Assembly (NCBI RefSeq): GCF_029227915.1
Contig: NC_079884.1
Span: 18,850,001-18,914,000 of the forward strand
Origin: Hydractinia symbiolongicarpus
Taxonomy: Eukaryota > Cnidaria > Hydrozoa > Anthoathecata > Hydractiniidae
DNA length: 64,000 bases
Direction: 5' to 3'
This document shows, piece after piece, positions 39,898 through 53,365 of this stretch. The notes under the pieces are model-generated. The model searched no databases, was not told the DNA's origin, and was given only the letters and a program-made list of their open reading frames with translations. Position numbers and translations under genes: made by a program. Position 1 is the first letter of the stretch. Every line of letters begins with the position of its first letter.

Positions 39898-41351
39898 ATG
39901 ACCTTTTGCAGCCTAACAATGGCCTTACACGTAAATCACGTGGTTCCACGTGTCTGTTTAGGTTGCCATTGGTCTAGTCCTACCACTATGAATGTACTAC
40001 GACGTCCCAATTCGTCTTACATTGCGCAATGGCTTTATAACTCTGTCAACTACGTGTACTGGCCTCTAAAAGCTGTTATATGACCTTTTGCCTCCTAACA
40101 ATGGCCTTACACGTAAATCACCTGGTTCGACGTGTCTGTTTAGGTTGCCATTAGTCTAGTCCTACCACTATGAATGTACTACGACGTCCCAAATCGTCTT
40201 ACATTGCGCAATGGCTTTATAGCTCCGTCAACTACGTGTACTGGCCTCTAAAAGCTGTTATATGACCTTTTGCCTCCTAATAACGTCCTTGCACGTAAAT
40301 CACGTCGTTCCACGTGTCTGTGCAGGTAGGGATTGGTCTAGTCCTTCCACTCTTAATGCACTACGACGTCCCAAGTCGTTTTCCATTACGCCATGGCCTT
40401 ATAACACCGTCAACTACGTGAACAGGTCTCTAAAGGTTGTTATATAACCATTTGCCGCCTAAAAAAGCCTTACACGTAAATCACGTGGTTCCACGTGTTT
40501 GATCAGGTTGCCATTGCTCTAGTCCTACCACTACGAATGTACTACGACGTCCCAAATTGTTTTACCTTGCAGAATAGCCTTTTAACACGTCAACTACGTG
40601 AGCAGGCCCCTAAAGGTTTTTATATGGCCTTTTGCCGCCTAATAATGGCTTTACATATAAATCACGTCGCTCCACTTGTCTGGGCAAGTTGCCATTGGTC
40701 TAGTCCTTTCACTATCAATGCACTACGACGTCCCAAGTTTTTTTCCATGGTGCCATGACATTATAACACCGTCAACTACGTTTACAGGCCTCTAAAGGCT
40801 GTTATATGACCTTTTACCGCCTATTAATGGCCTTATACATAAATCACGTCGTTCCACATGTCTGGGCAAGTTGCCATTGGTCTAGTCCTTTCACTATGAA
40901 TACACTACGACATCCCAAGTTCTTTTCTATTGCGCAATAGCCTTATAACACCGTCAACTACGTGAACAGGCCTCTAAAGGCTGTTATATGACCTTTTGCC
41001 GCCTAATAATGGCCTTGCACATCAATCACGTTGTTCCACATGTCTGGGCAAGTTGCCATTGGTCTGGTCCTTTCACTATCAATTCACTACGACCTCCCAA
41101 GTTCTTTTCCACTGCGCAATTGCCTTATAACACCGTCAACTACGCGTACAGTCCTCTAAAGTCTGTTATATCACCTTTTGGCGCCTAATAATGACATTAC
41201 ACATAAATCACGTGGTTCCGCCTGTCTGCACTGCTTACCATTGGTTTATTCCCTCGACACTCAATGAACTACAACGTCCCAAGTCTATTTCCATTGCTGC
41301 ATGACGTTATAACACCGTCAACTACATGTACATGCCTCTAAAGGCTGTTAT
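39898..41351 (+). repeat. 8-monomer HOR unit, family 3, copy 2
   Basis: 1454 bp, or eight monomers less two bases. Landmarks at 39898, 40262, 40495 and 40988 recur exactly 1454 bp later. By eye it is almost identical to the next copy; one visible difference is TACGTTTACAGG at about 40778 where the next has TACGTGTACAGG. Shared small deletions (AACACGTCAAC for AACACCGTCAAC) show they existed before amplification. Confidence 0.92.
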
Positions 41352-42805
41352 ATGACCTTTTGCAGCCTAACAATGGCCTTACACGTAAATCACGTGGTTC
41401 CACGTGTCTGTTTAGGTTGCCATTGGTCTAGTCCTACCACTATGAATGTACTACGACGTCCCAATTCGTCTTACATTGCGCAATGGCTTTATAACTCTGT
41501 CAACTACGTGTACTGGCCTCTAAAAGCTGTTATATGACCTTTTGCCTCCTAACAATGGCCTTACACGTAAATCACCTGGTTCGACGTGTCTGTTTAGGTT
41601 GCCATTAGTCTAGTCCTACCACTATGAATGTACTACGACGTCCCAAATCGTCTTACATTGCGCAATGGCTTTATAGCTCCGTCAACTACGTGTACTGGCC
41701 TCTAAAAGCTGTTATATGACCTTTTGCCTCCTAATAACGTCCTTGCACGTAAATCACGTCGTTCCACGTGTCTGTGCAGGTAGGGATTGGTCTAGTCCTT
41801 CCACTCTTAATGCACTACGACGTCCCAAGTCGTTTTCCATTACGCCATGGCCTTATAACACCGTCAACTACGTGAACAGGTCTCTAAAGGTTGTTATATA
41901 ACCATTTGCCGCCTAAAAAAGCCTTACACGTAAATCACGTGGTTCCACGTGTTTGATCAGGTTGCCATTGCTCTAGTCCTACCACTACGAATGTACTACG
42001 ACGTCCCAAATTGTTTTACCTTGCAGAATAGCCTTTTAACACGTCAACTACGTGAGCAGGCCCCTAAAGGTTTTTATATGGCCTTTTGCCGCCTAATAAT
42101 GGCTTTACATATAAATCACGTCGCTCCACTTGTCTGGGCAAGTTGCCATTGGTCTAGTCCTTTCACTATCAATGCACTACGACGTCCCAAGTTTTTTTCC
42201 ATGGTGCCATGACATTATAACACCGTCAACTACGTGTACAGGCCTCTAAAGGCTGTTATATGACCTTTTACCGCCTATTAATGGCCTTATACATAAATCA
42301 CGTCGTTCCACATGTCTGGGCAAGTTGCCATTGGTCTAGTCCTTTCACTATGAATACACTACGACATCCCAAGTTCTTTTCTATTGCGCAATAGCCTTAT
42401 AACACCGTCAACTACGTGAACAGGCCTCTAAAGGCTGTTATATGACCTTTTGCCGCCTAATAATGGCCTTGCACATCAATCACGTTGTTCCACATGTCTG
42501 GGCAAGTTGCCATTGGTCTGGTCCTTTCACTATCAATTCACTACGACCTCCCAAGTTCTTTTCCACTGCGCAATTGCCTTATAACACCGTCAACTATGCG
42601 TACAGTCCTCTAAAGTCTGTTATATCACCTTTTGGCGCCTAATAATGACGTTACACATAAATCACGTGGTTCCGCGTGTCTGCACTGCTTACCATTGGTT
42701 TATTCCCTCGACACTCAATGAACTACAACGTCCCAAGTCTGTTTCCATTGCTGCATGACGTTATAACACCGTCAACTACATGTACATGCCTTTAAAGGCT
42801 GTTAT
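41352..42805 (+). repeat. 8-monomer HOR unit, family 3, copy 3
   Basis: Second near-identical 1454-bp copy. From about 42590 it switches to variants shared with the following copy (TATGCGTACAG, GACGTTACAC, GTCTGTTTCC, CCTTTAAAGG), while its first part is the same as copy 2. This places a recombination or conversion boundary near 42590. Confidence 0.92.
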
Positions 42806-44259
42806 ATGACCTTTTGCCGCCTAACAATTGCCTTACACGTAAATCACGTGGTTCCACGTGTCTGTTTAGGTTGCCATTGGTCTAGTCCTACCACTATGAA
42901 TGTACTACGACGTCCCAATTCGTCTTACATTGCGCAATGGCTTTATAACTCTGTCAACTACGTGTACTGGCCTCTAAAAGCTGTTATATGACCTTTTGCC
43001 TCCTAACAATGGCCTTACACGTAAATCACCTGGTTCGACGTGTCTGTTTAGGTTGCCATTAGTCTAGTCCTACCACTATGAATGTACTACGACGTCCCAA
43101 ATCGTCTTACATTGCGCAATGGCTTTATAGCTCCGTCAACTACGTGTACTGGCCTCTAAAAGCTGTTATATGACCTTTTGCCTCCTAATAACGTCCTTGC
43201 ACGTAAATCACGTCGTTCCACGTGTCTGTGCAGGTAGGGATTGGTCTAGTCCTTCCACTCTTAATGCACTACGACGTCCCAAGTCGTTTTCCATTACGCC
43301 ATGGCCTTATAACACCGTCAACTACGTGAACAGGTCTCTAAAGGTTGTTATATAACCATTTGCCGCCTAAAAAAGCCTTACACGTAAATCACGTGGTTCC
43401 ACGTGTTTAATCAGGTTGCCATTGCTCTAGTCCTACCACTACGAATGTACTACGACGTCCCAAATTGTTTTACCTTGCAGAATAGCCTTTTAACACGTCA
43501 ACTACGTGAGCAGGCCCCTAAAGGTTTTTATATGGCCTTTTGCCGCCTAATAATGGCTTTACATATAAATCACGTCGCTCCACTTGTCTGGGCAAGTTGC
43601 CATTGGTCTAGTCCTTTCACTATCAATGCACTACGACGTCCCAAGTTTTTTTCCATGGTGCCATGACATTATAACACCGTCAACTACGTGTACAGGCCTC
43701 TAAAGGCTGTTATATGACCTTTTACCGCCTATTAATGGCCTTATACATAAATCACGTCGTTCCACATGTCTGGGCAAGTTGCCATTGGTCTAGTCCTTTC
43801 ACTATGAATACACTACGACATCCCAAGTTCTTTTCTATTGCGCAATAGCCTTATAACACCGTCAACTACGTGAACAGGCCTCTAAAGGCTGTTATATGAC
43901 CTTTTGCCGCCTAATAATGGCCTTGCACATCAATCACGTTGTTCCACATGTCTGGGCAAGTTGCCATTGGTCTGGTCCTTTCACTATCAATTCACTACGA
44001 CCTCCCAAGTTCTTTTCCACTGCGTAATTGCCTTATAACACCGTCAACTATGCGTACAGTCCTCTAAAGTCTGTTATATCACCTTTTGGCGCCTAATAAT
44101 GACGTTACACATAAATCACGTGGTTCCGCGTGTCTGCACTGCTTACCATTGGTTTATTCCCTCGACACTCAATGAACTACAACGTCCCAAGTCTGTTTCC
44201 ATTGCTTCATGACGTTATAACACCGTCAACTACATGTACATGCCTTTAAAGGCTGTTAT
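42806..44259 (+). repeat. 8-monomer HOR unit, family 3, copy 4
   Basis: 1454 bp, landmarks at 42806, 43170 and 43403. It shares the late-part variants with the end of copy 3. A fifth start follows at 44260 with one inserted base (CCTAAACAATT), after which the order departs from this family. Confidence 0.9.
42845..42860. other. Inverted repeat CACGTGG-TT-CCACGTG (example 2)
   Basis: The same 16-base element as at 343, here in the first monomer of the fourth 1454-bp unit. It recurs at the start of each family-3 unit. Confidence 0.7.
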
Positions 44260-46651
44260 ATGACCTTTTGCCGCCTAAACAATTGCCTTACACGTAAATC
44301 ACGTGGTTCCACGTGTCTGTTTAGGTTGCCATTGGTCTAGTCCTACCACTATGAATGTACTACGACGTCCCAATTCGTCTTACATTGCGCAATGGCTTTA
44401 TAACTCCGTCAACTACGTGTACTGACCTCTAAAAGCTGTTATATGACCTTTTGCCTCCTAATAACGTCCTTGCACCTAAATCACGTCGTTCCACGTGTCT
44501 GTGCAGGTAGGGATTGGTCTAGTCCTTCCACTCTTAATGGACTACGACGTCCGAAGTCGTTTTCCATTACGCCATAGCCTTATAACACCGTCAACTACGT
44601 GAACAGGCCTCTAAAGTTTGTTATATAACCTTTTTGCCGCCTAAAACGGCTTTACACGTAAATCACGTGGTTCCACGTGTCTGTTCAGGTTGCCATTGGT
44701 CTAGTCCTTTCACTGTCAATGCACCACGACGTCCCAAGTCGTTTTCCATTACGCCATGGCCTTATAACACCGTCAACTACGTGAACAGGCCTCTAAAAGT
44801 TGTTATATAACCTTTTCCCGCCTAAAACGGCCTTACACGTAAATCACGTGGTTCCACGTGTCTGTTCAGGTTGCCATTGCTCTAGTCCTTTCACTATCAT
44901 TGCACTACGACGTCCCAAGTCGTTTTCCATTACGCCATGGCCTTATAACACCGTCAACTACGTGAGCAGGCAGCTAAAGGTTTTTATATGGCCTTTTGCC
45001 GCCTAATAATGGCCTTATATATAAATCACGTCGTTCCACATGTCTGGGCAAGTTGCCATTGGTCTAGTCCTTTCACTATGAACACACTACGACGTCCCAA
45101 GTTCTTTTCTATTGCGCAGTAGCCTTATAACACCGTCAACTACGTGAGCAGGCCGCTAAAGGTTTTTATATGGCCTTTTGCCGCCTAATAATGGCCTTAC
45201 ACATAAATCACGTCGCTCCACATGTCTGGGCAAGTTGCCATTGGTCTAGTCCTTTCACTATGACTAGACTACGACGTCCCAAGTTGTTTTCCATTGTTAC
45301 ATGGCCATATAACAACGCCAACTACGCGTACAGTAGTCTAAAGTCTGTTGTATGACCGTTTGCCGCCTAATAATGGCCTTACACATAAATCACGTCGCTC
45401 CACATGTCTGTGCAGGTTGCAATTGGTCTAGTCCTTCCACTGTTAATGTAGTACGACGTCCTAAGTCGTTTTCGATTGCGTCATGACGTTATAACACCGT
45501 CAACTACGCGTACACTCCTGTAAAGTGACTCTAACATGTCCTCCTAAAATGTCCTCTAAAATGACCTTTTGCCCCCTAACAATGGCTTCACACGTAAATC
45601 ACGTGGTTCCACGTGTTTGCACTGCTTACCATTGGTTTATTCCCTCGACACTCAATGAACTACAACGTCCCAAGTCTATTTCCATTGCTGCATGACGTTA
45701 TAACACCGTCAACTACATGTACATGCCTGTAAAGGCTGTTATATGAATTTTTGCCGCCTAACAATGGCCTTACACGTAAATCACGTGGTTCCACGTGTCT
45801 GTTTAGGTTGCCATTGCTCTAGTCCTACCACTACGAATGTACTACGTCGTCCCAAATTGTTTTACCTTGCAGAATAGCCTTATAACACGTCAACTACGTG
45901 AGCAGGCCCCTAAAGGTTTTTATATGGCCTTTTGCCGCCTAATAATGGCTTTACATATAAATCACGTCGCTCCACTTGTCTGGGCAAGTTGCCATTGGTC
46001 TAGTCCTTTCACTATCAATGCACTACGACGTCCCAAGTTTTTTTCCATGGTGCCATGACATTATAACACCGTCAACTACGTGTACAGGCCTCTAAAGGCT
46101 GTTATATGACCTTTTACCGCCTATTAATGGCCTTATACATAAATCACGTCGTTCCACATGTCTGGGCAAGTTGCCATTGGTTTAGTCCTTTCACTATGAA
46201 TACACTACGACATCCCAAGTTCTTTTCTATTGCGCAATAGCCTTATAACACCGTCAACTACGTGAACAGGCCTCTAAAGGCTGTTATATGACTTTTTGCC
46301 GCCTAATAATGGCCTTGCACATCAATCACGTTGTTCCACATGTCTGGGCAAGTTGCCATTGGTCTGGTCCTTTCACTATCAATGCACTACGACCTCCCAA
46401 GTTCTTTTCCACTGCGCAATAGCCTTATAACACCGTCAACTATGCGTACAGTCCTCTAAAGTCTGTTATATCACCTTTTGGCGCCTAATAATGATGTTAC
46501 ACATAAATCACGTGGTTCCGCGTGTCTGCACTGCTTACCATTGGTTTATTCCCTCGACACTCAATGAACTACAACGTCCCAAGTCTATTTCCATTGCTGC
46601 ATGACGTTATAACACCGTCAACTACATGTACATGCCTTTAAAGGCTGTTAT
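44260..46651 (+). repeat. Mosaic of HOR families 3 and 4
   Basis: About 44260-44440 is the first monomer of another family-3 unit. About 44440-45800 then has the monomer order of the family-4 unit (landmarks at 44800 and 45170, 370 bp apart, as at 50310 and 50680). From about 45810 to 46651 the sequence returns to family 3, matching 41964-42805 at a constant offset of 3846 bp. A family-4 block therefore sits inside family-3 flanks. Confidence 0.78.
45516..45566 (+). repeat. 27-bp expansion inside a monomer (site 1)
   Basis: In place of the usual 24 bases from TCCTCTAAAG to TGACC this monomer has 51, built from repeats of a TCCTCTAAAATG-like 12-mer (TCCTGTAAAGTG, TCCTCCTAAAATG, TCCTCTAAAATG). 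Replication slippage on the short repeat is the likely origin. It marks one monomer type of family 4. Confidence 0.8.
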
Positions 46652-49600
46652 ATGACCTTTTGCCGCCTAACAATTGCCTTACACGTAAATCACGTGGTTC
46701 CACGTGTCTGTTTAGGTTGCCATTGGTCTAGTCCTACCACTATGAATGTACTACGACGTCCCAATTCGTCTTACATTGCGCAATGGCTTTATAACTCCGT
46801 CAACTACGTGTACTGGCCTCTAAAAGCTGTTTTATGACCTTTTGCCTCCTAATAACGTCCTTGCACGTAAATCACGTCGTTCCACGTGTCTGTGCAGGTA
46901 GGGATTGGTCTAGTCCTTCCACTCTTAATGGACTACGACGTCCGAAGTCGTTTTCCATTACGCCATGGCCTTATAACACCGTCAACTACGTGAACAGTCC
47001 TCTAAAGTTTGTTATATAACCTTTTTGCCGCCTAAAACGGCCTTACACGTAAATCACGTGGTTCCACGTGTCTGTTCAGGTTGCCATTGGTCTAGTCCTT
47101 TCACTGTCAATGCACCACGACGTCCCAAGTCGTTTTCCATTACGCCATGGCCTTATAACACCGTCAACTACGTGAACAGGCCTCTAAAAGTTCTTATATA
47201 ACCTTTTCCCGCCTAAAACGGCCTTACACGTAAATCACGTGGTTCCACGTGTCTGTTAAGGTTGCCATTGCTCTAGTCCTTTCACTATCAATGCACTACG
47301 ACGTCCCAAGTCGTTTTCCATTACGCCATGGTCTTATAACACCGTCAACTACGTGAGCAGGCAGCTAAAGGTTTTTATATGGCCTTTTGCCGCCTAATAA
47401 TGGCCTTACATATAAATCACGTCGTTCCACATGTCTGGGCAAGTTGCCATTGGTCTAGTCCTTCCACTGTTAATGTAGTACGACGTCCTAAGTCGTTTTC
47501 GATTGCGTCAAGACGTTATAACACCGTCAACTACGCGTACAGTCCTGTAAAGTGACTCTAACATGTCCTCCTAAAATGTTCTCTAAAATGACCTTTTGCC
47601 CCCTAACAATGGCCTCACACGTAAATCACGTGGTTCCACGTGTCTGCACTGCTTACCATTGGTTTATTCCCTCGACACTCAATGAACTACAACGTCCCAA
47701 GTCTATTTCCATTGCTGCATGACGTTATAACACCGTCAACTACATGTACATGCCTCTAAAGGCTGTTATATGAACTTTTGCCGCCTAACAATGGCCTTAC
47801 ACGTAAATCACGTGGTTCCACGTGTCTGTTTAGGTTGCCATTGGTCTAGTCCTACCACTATGAATGTACTACGACGTCCCAAATTGTTTTACATTGCGGA
47901 ATAGCCTTATAACACGTCAACTACGTGAGCAGGCCGCTAAAGGTTTTTATATGGCTTTTTGCCGCCTAATAATGGCCTTACATATAAATCACGTCGCTCC
48001 ACTTGTCTGGGCAAGTTGCCATTGGTCTAGTCCTTTCACTATGAACACACTACGACGTCCCAAGTTCTTTTCTATTGCGCAGCAGCCTTATAACACCGTC
48101 AACTACGTGAACAGGCCTCTAAAGGCTGTTATATGATCTTTTGCCGATTAATAATAGCCTTACACATCAATCACGTCGTTCCACATGTCTGGGCAAGTTG
48201 CCATTGGTCTGGTCCTTTCACTATGAATACACTACAACGTCCCAAGTTCTTTTCCATTGCGCAATAGCGTTATAACACCGTCAACTACGTGAACACGCCT
48301 CTAAAGGCTGTTATATGACCTTTTGCCGCCTAATAATGGCCTTACACATCAACCACGTCGTTCCACATGTCTGGGCAAGTTGCCATTGGTCTAGTCCTTT
48401 CACTATAAATACACTACGACGTTCTAAGTTTTTTTCCATTGTGCAATAGCCTTATAACACCGTCAACTTCCCCTACAGTCCTCTAAAGTCTGTTATATGA
48501 CCTTTTGGCGCCTAATAATGACCTTACACGTGAATCACGTGGTTCCGCGTGTCTACACTGGTTACCATTAGTTTATTCCCTCGACACACATTGGACTGCA
48601 ACATCCCAAGTCTATTTACATTGCTGCATGACGTTATAACACCGTTAACTACATGTGCATGCCTCTAAGGGCTGTTAGATGACCTTTTGCCGCCTAATAA
48701 CGGCCTTACACGTAAATCACGTAGTTCCACGTGTCTGTTCATGTTGCCATTGGGCTAGTCCTACCACTATGAATGTAGTACAACGTCCCAAATGGTTTTA
48801 CATTGCGGAATAGCCTTATAACACCGTCAAATACATGTACAGGTCTCTAAAGGTTGTTATATAACCTTTTGCCGCCTAATAACGAGCTTACACGTGAATC
48901 ACGTGGTTCCACGTGTCTGTGCAGGTAGGGATTGGTCTAGTCCTTCCACTCTTAATGGACTACGACGTCCCAAGTCGTTTTCCATTACGCCATGGCCTTA
49001 TAACACCGTCAACTACGTGAACAGGCCTCTAAAGGTTGTTATATAACCTTTTGCCGCCTAATAATGGCCTTACATATAAATCACGTCGTTCCACATGTCT
49101 GGGCAAGTTGCCATTGGTCTAGTCCTTTCACTATGAACACACTACGACGTCCCAAGTTCTTTTCTATTGCGCAGTAGCCTTATAACACCGTCAACTACGT
49201 GAGCAGGCCGCTAAAGGTTTTTATATGACTTTTTGCCGCCTAATAATGGCCTTGCACATCAATCACGTTGTTCCACATGTCTGGGCAAGTTGCCATTGGT
49301 CTGGTCCTTTCACTATGAATACACTACGACAGCCCAAGTTCTTTTCTATTGCAGAATAGCCTTATAACACGGTCAACTATGTGAGGAGCCCTCTAAAGGT
49401 CTTTATATGGCCTTTTGCCGCCTAATAATGTCCTTATACATAAATCACGTCGTTCCACATGTCTGGGCAAGTTGCCATTGGTCTGGTCCTTTCACTCTCA
49501 ATGCACTACGACGTCCCAAGTTGTTTTGCATTGTGCCATGACATTATAACACCGCCAACTACGTGTACAGGCCTCTAAAGCCTAATATATGATCTTTTGC

Positions 49601-49770
49601 CGCCCAATTATGGCCTTACACATACATCACGTGGTTCCACATGTTTGGGCAAGTTGCCATTGGTCTAGTCCTTCCACTGTTAATGTACTACGACGTCCTA
49701 AGTCGTTTTCAATTGCGTCATGACGTTATAACACCGTCAACTACGTGTACAGGCCTCTAAAGGCCGTTGT
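46652..49770 (+). repeat. Partial family 4 unit, 3.1 kb
   Basis: Starts with the paired landmark monomers at 46652 and 46834 found at every family-4 unit start. It contains the expanded monomer at 47543, and from about 48300 matches 58.7-60.1 kb at an offset of 10,379 bp, including the odd CCCCTACAG block at 48470 and 58849. At 3119 bp it lacks several monomers of the full unit. Confidence 0.78.
47543..47593 (+). repeat. 27-bp expansion inside a monomer (site 2)
   Basis: Same 51-base expanded block as at 45516, with one change (ATGTTCTCTAAAATG). Inherited by unit duplication rather than arising independently. Confidence 0.8.
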
Positions 49771-51025
49771 ATGACCTTTTGCCGCCTAACAATTGCCTTA
49801 CACGTAAATCACGTGGTTCCACGTGTCTGTTTAGGTTGCCATTGGTCTAGTCCTACCACTATGAATGTACTACGACGTCCCAATTCGTCTTACATTGCGC
49901 AATGGCTTTATAACTCCGTCAACTACGTGTACTGGCCTCTAAAAGCTGTTATATGACCTTTTGCCTCCTAATAACGTCCTTGCACGTAAATCACGTCGTT
50001 CCACGTGTCTGTGCAGGTAGGGATTGGTCTAGTCCTTCCACTCGTAATGGACTACGACGTCCGAAGTCGTTTTCCATTACGCCATGGCCTTATAACACCG
50101 TCAACTACGTGAACAGGCCTCTAAAGTTTGTTATATAACCTTTTTGCCGCCTAAAACGGCCTTACACGTAAATCACGTGGTTCCACGTGTCTGTTCAGGT
50201 TGCCATTGGTCTAGTCCTTTCACTGTCAATGCACCACGACGTCCCAAGTTGTTTTCCATTACGCCATGGCCTTATAACACCGTCAACTACGTGAACAGGC
50301 CTCTAAAAGTTGTTATATAACCTTTTCCCGCCTAAAACGGCCTTACACGTAAATCACGTGGATCCACGTGTCTGTTCAGGTTGCCATTGCTCTAGTCCTT
50401 TCACTATCAATGCACTACGACGTCCCAAGTCGTTTTCCATTACGCCATGGCCTTATAACACCGTCAACTACGTGAGCAGGCAGCTAAAGGTTTTTATATG
50501 GCCTTTTGCCGCCTAATAATGGCCTTACATATAAATCAGGTCGTTCCACATGTCTGGGCAAGTTGCCATTGGTCTAGTCCTTTCACTATGAACACACTAC
50601 GACGTCCCAAGTTCTTTTCTATTGCGCAGTAGCCTTATAACACCGTCAACTACGTGAGCAGGCCGCTAAAGGTTTTTATATGGCCTTTTGCCGCCTAATA
50701 ATGGCCTTACACATAAATCACGTCGCTCCACATGTCTGGGCAAGTTGCCATTGGTCTAGTCCTTTCACTATGACTAGACTACGATGTCCCAAGTTGTTTT
50801 CCATTGTTACATGGCCATATAACAACGCCAACTACGCGTACAGTAGTCTAAAGTCTGTTGTATGACCGTTTGCCGCCTAATAATGGCCTTACACATAAAT
50901 CACGTCGCTCCACATGTCTGTGCAGGTTGCCATTGGTCTAGTCCTTCCACTGTTAATGTAGTACGACGACCTAAGTCGTTTTCGATTGCGTCATGACGTT
51001 ATAACACCGTCAACTACGCGTACAG

Positions 51026-51076
51026 TCCTGTAAAGTGACTCTAACATGTCCTCCTAAAATGTCCTCTAAAATGACC
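51026..51076 (+). repeat. 27-bp expansion inside a monomer (site 3)
   Basis: Same expanded block; followed by TGCCCCCTTAC, a marker shared with 55530 and 57376. Confidence 0.8.
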
Positions 51077-51686
51077 TTTTGCCCCCTTACAATGGCCTCA
51101 CACGTAAATCACGTGGTTCCACGTGTCTGCACTGCTTTCCATTGGTTTATTCCCTCGACACTCAATGAACTACAACGTCCCAAGTCTATTTGCATTGCTG
51201 CATGACGTTATAACACCGTCAACTACATGTACATGCCTCTAAAGGCTGTTATATGAACTTTTGCCGCCTAACAATTGCCTTACACGTAAATCACGTGGTT
51301 CCACGTGTCTGTTTAGGTTGCCATTGGTCTAGTCCTACCACTATGAATGTACTACGACGTCCCAATTCGTCTTACATTGCGCAATGGCTTTATAACTCCG
51401 TCAACTACGTGTACTGGCCTCTAAAAGCTGTTATATGACCTTTTGCCTCCTAATAACGTCCTTGCACGTAAATCACGTCGTTCCACGTGTCTGTGCAGGT
51501 AGGGATTGGTCTAGTCCTTCCACTCTTCATGGACTACGACGTCCGAAGTCGTTTTCCATTACGCCATGGCCTTATAACACCGTCAACTACGTGAACAGGC
51601 CTCTAAAGTTTGTTATATAACCTTTTTGCCGCCTAAAACGGCCTTACACGTAAATCACGTGGTTCCACGTGTCTGTTCAGGTTGCC

Positions 51687-51698
51687 ATTGGGTTGTCA
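51687..51698 (+). other. Off-register deletion junction with 4-base filler
   Basis: GTTGCCATTG (ending 51690) is joined through GGTT to GTCAACTACG (from 51695). The sister copy has 254 bp here (62070-62323), so the net loss is 250 bp, not a multiple of 182. The left partner ends in the ATTG block, the right begins in the CACCGTCAAC block. No homology spans the joint, unlike nearly all other rearrangements in the window; end joining is the likely mechanism. Confidence 0.82.
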
Positions 51699-53365
51699 AC
51701 TACGTGAACAGGCCTCTAAAGGCTGTTATATGATCTTTTGCCGATTAATAATAGCCTTACACATCAATCACGTCGTTCCACATGTCTGGGCAAGTTGCCA
51801 TTGGTCTGGTCCTTTCACTATGAATACACTACGACGTCCCAAGTTCTTTTCCATTGCGCAATAGCGTTATAACACCGTCAACTACGTGAACACTCCTCTA
51901 AAGGCTGTTATATGACCTTTTGCCGCCTAATAATGGCCTTACACATCAACCACGTCGTTCCACATGTCTGGGCAAGTTGCCATTGGTCTAGTCCTTTCAC
52001 TATAAATACACTACGACGTTCTAGATTTTTCCATTGTGCAATAGCCTTATAACACCGTCAACTACGCGTACAGTCATCTAAAGTCTGCTATATGACCTTT
52101 TGGCGCCTAATAATGACCTTACACGTGAATCACGTGGTTCCGCGTGTCTACACTGGTTACCATTAGTTTATTCCCTCGACACACATTGGACTGCAACGTC
52201 CCAAGTCTATTTACATTGCTGCATGACGTTATAACACCGTTAACTACATGTGCATGCCTCTAAGGGCTGTTAGATGACCTTTTGCCGCCTAATAACGGCC
52301 TTACACGTAAATCACGTAGTTCCACGTGTCTGTTCAGGTTGCCATTGGGCTAGTCCTACCACTATGAATGTAGTACGACGTCCCAAATGGTTTTACATTG
52401 CGGAATAGCCTTATAACACCGTCAAATACATGTACAGGTCTCTAAAGGTTGTTATATAACCTTTTGCCGCCTAATAACGAGCTTACACGTGAATCACGTG
52501 GTTCCACGTGTCTGTGCAGGTAGGGATTGGTCTAGTCCTTCCACTCTTAATGGACTACGACGTCCCAAGTCGTTTTCCATTACGCCATGGCCTTATAACA
52601 CCGTCAACTACGTGAACAGGCCTCTAAAGGTTGTTATATAACCTTTTGCCGCCTAATAATGGCCTTACATATAAATCACGTCGTTCCACATGCCTGGGCA
52701 AGTTGCCATTGGTCTAGTCCTTTCACTATGAACACACTACGACGTCCCAAGTTCTTTTCTATTGCGCAGTAGCCTTATAACACCGTCAACTACGTGAGCA
52801 GGCCGCTAAAGGTTTTTATATGACTTTTTGCCGCCTAATAATGGCCTTGCACATCAATCACGTTGTTCCACATGTCTGGGCAAGTTGCCATTGGTCTGGT
52901 CCTTTCACTATGAATACACTACGACAGCCCAAGTTCTTTTCTATTGCAGAATAGCCTTATAACACGGTCAACTATGTGAGGAGCCCTCTAAAGGTCTTTA
53001 TATGGCCTTTTGCCGCCTAATAATGTCCTTATACATAAATCACGTCGGTCCACATGTCTGGGCAAGTTGCCATTGGTCTGGTCCTTTCACTCTCAATGCA
53101 CTACGACGTCCCAAGTTGTTTTGCATTGTGCCATGACATTATAACACCGCCAACTACGTGTACAGGCCTCTAAAGCCTAATATATGATCTTTTGCCGCCC
53201 AATTATGGCCTTACACATACATCACGTGGTTCCACATGTTTGGGCAAGTTGCCATTGGTCTAGTCCTTCCACTGTTAATGTACTACGACGTCCTAAGTCG
53301 TTTTCAATTGCGTCATGACGTTATAACACCGTCAACTACGTGTACAGGCCTCTAAAGGCTGTTGT

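Larger units (their letters stand above)
49771..53365 (+). repeat. Family 4 HOR unit, copy with a 250-bp deletion
   Basis: 3595 bp between matching starts. The first 1482 bp (to 51253) have the same layout as 54275-55756 and 60150-61631. The copy then loses a net 250 bp at 51690, and one extra monomer present near 58.4 kb is absent. The rest runs parallel to 62.3-64.0 kb. Confidence 0.85.

Noticed and set aside
39898-44259. CRISPR-like regular repeats
   Set aside because: The repeats are contiguous 182-bp monomers in 1454-bp units with no unique spacers, in a eukaryotic context.
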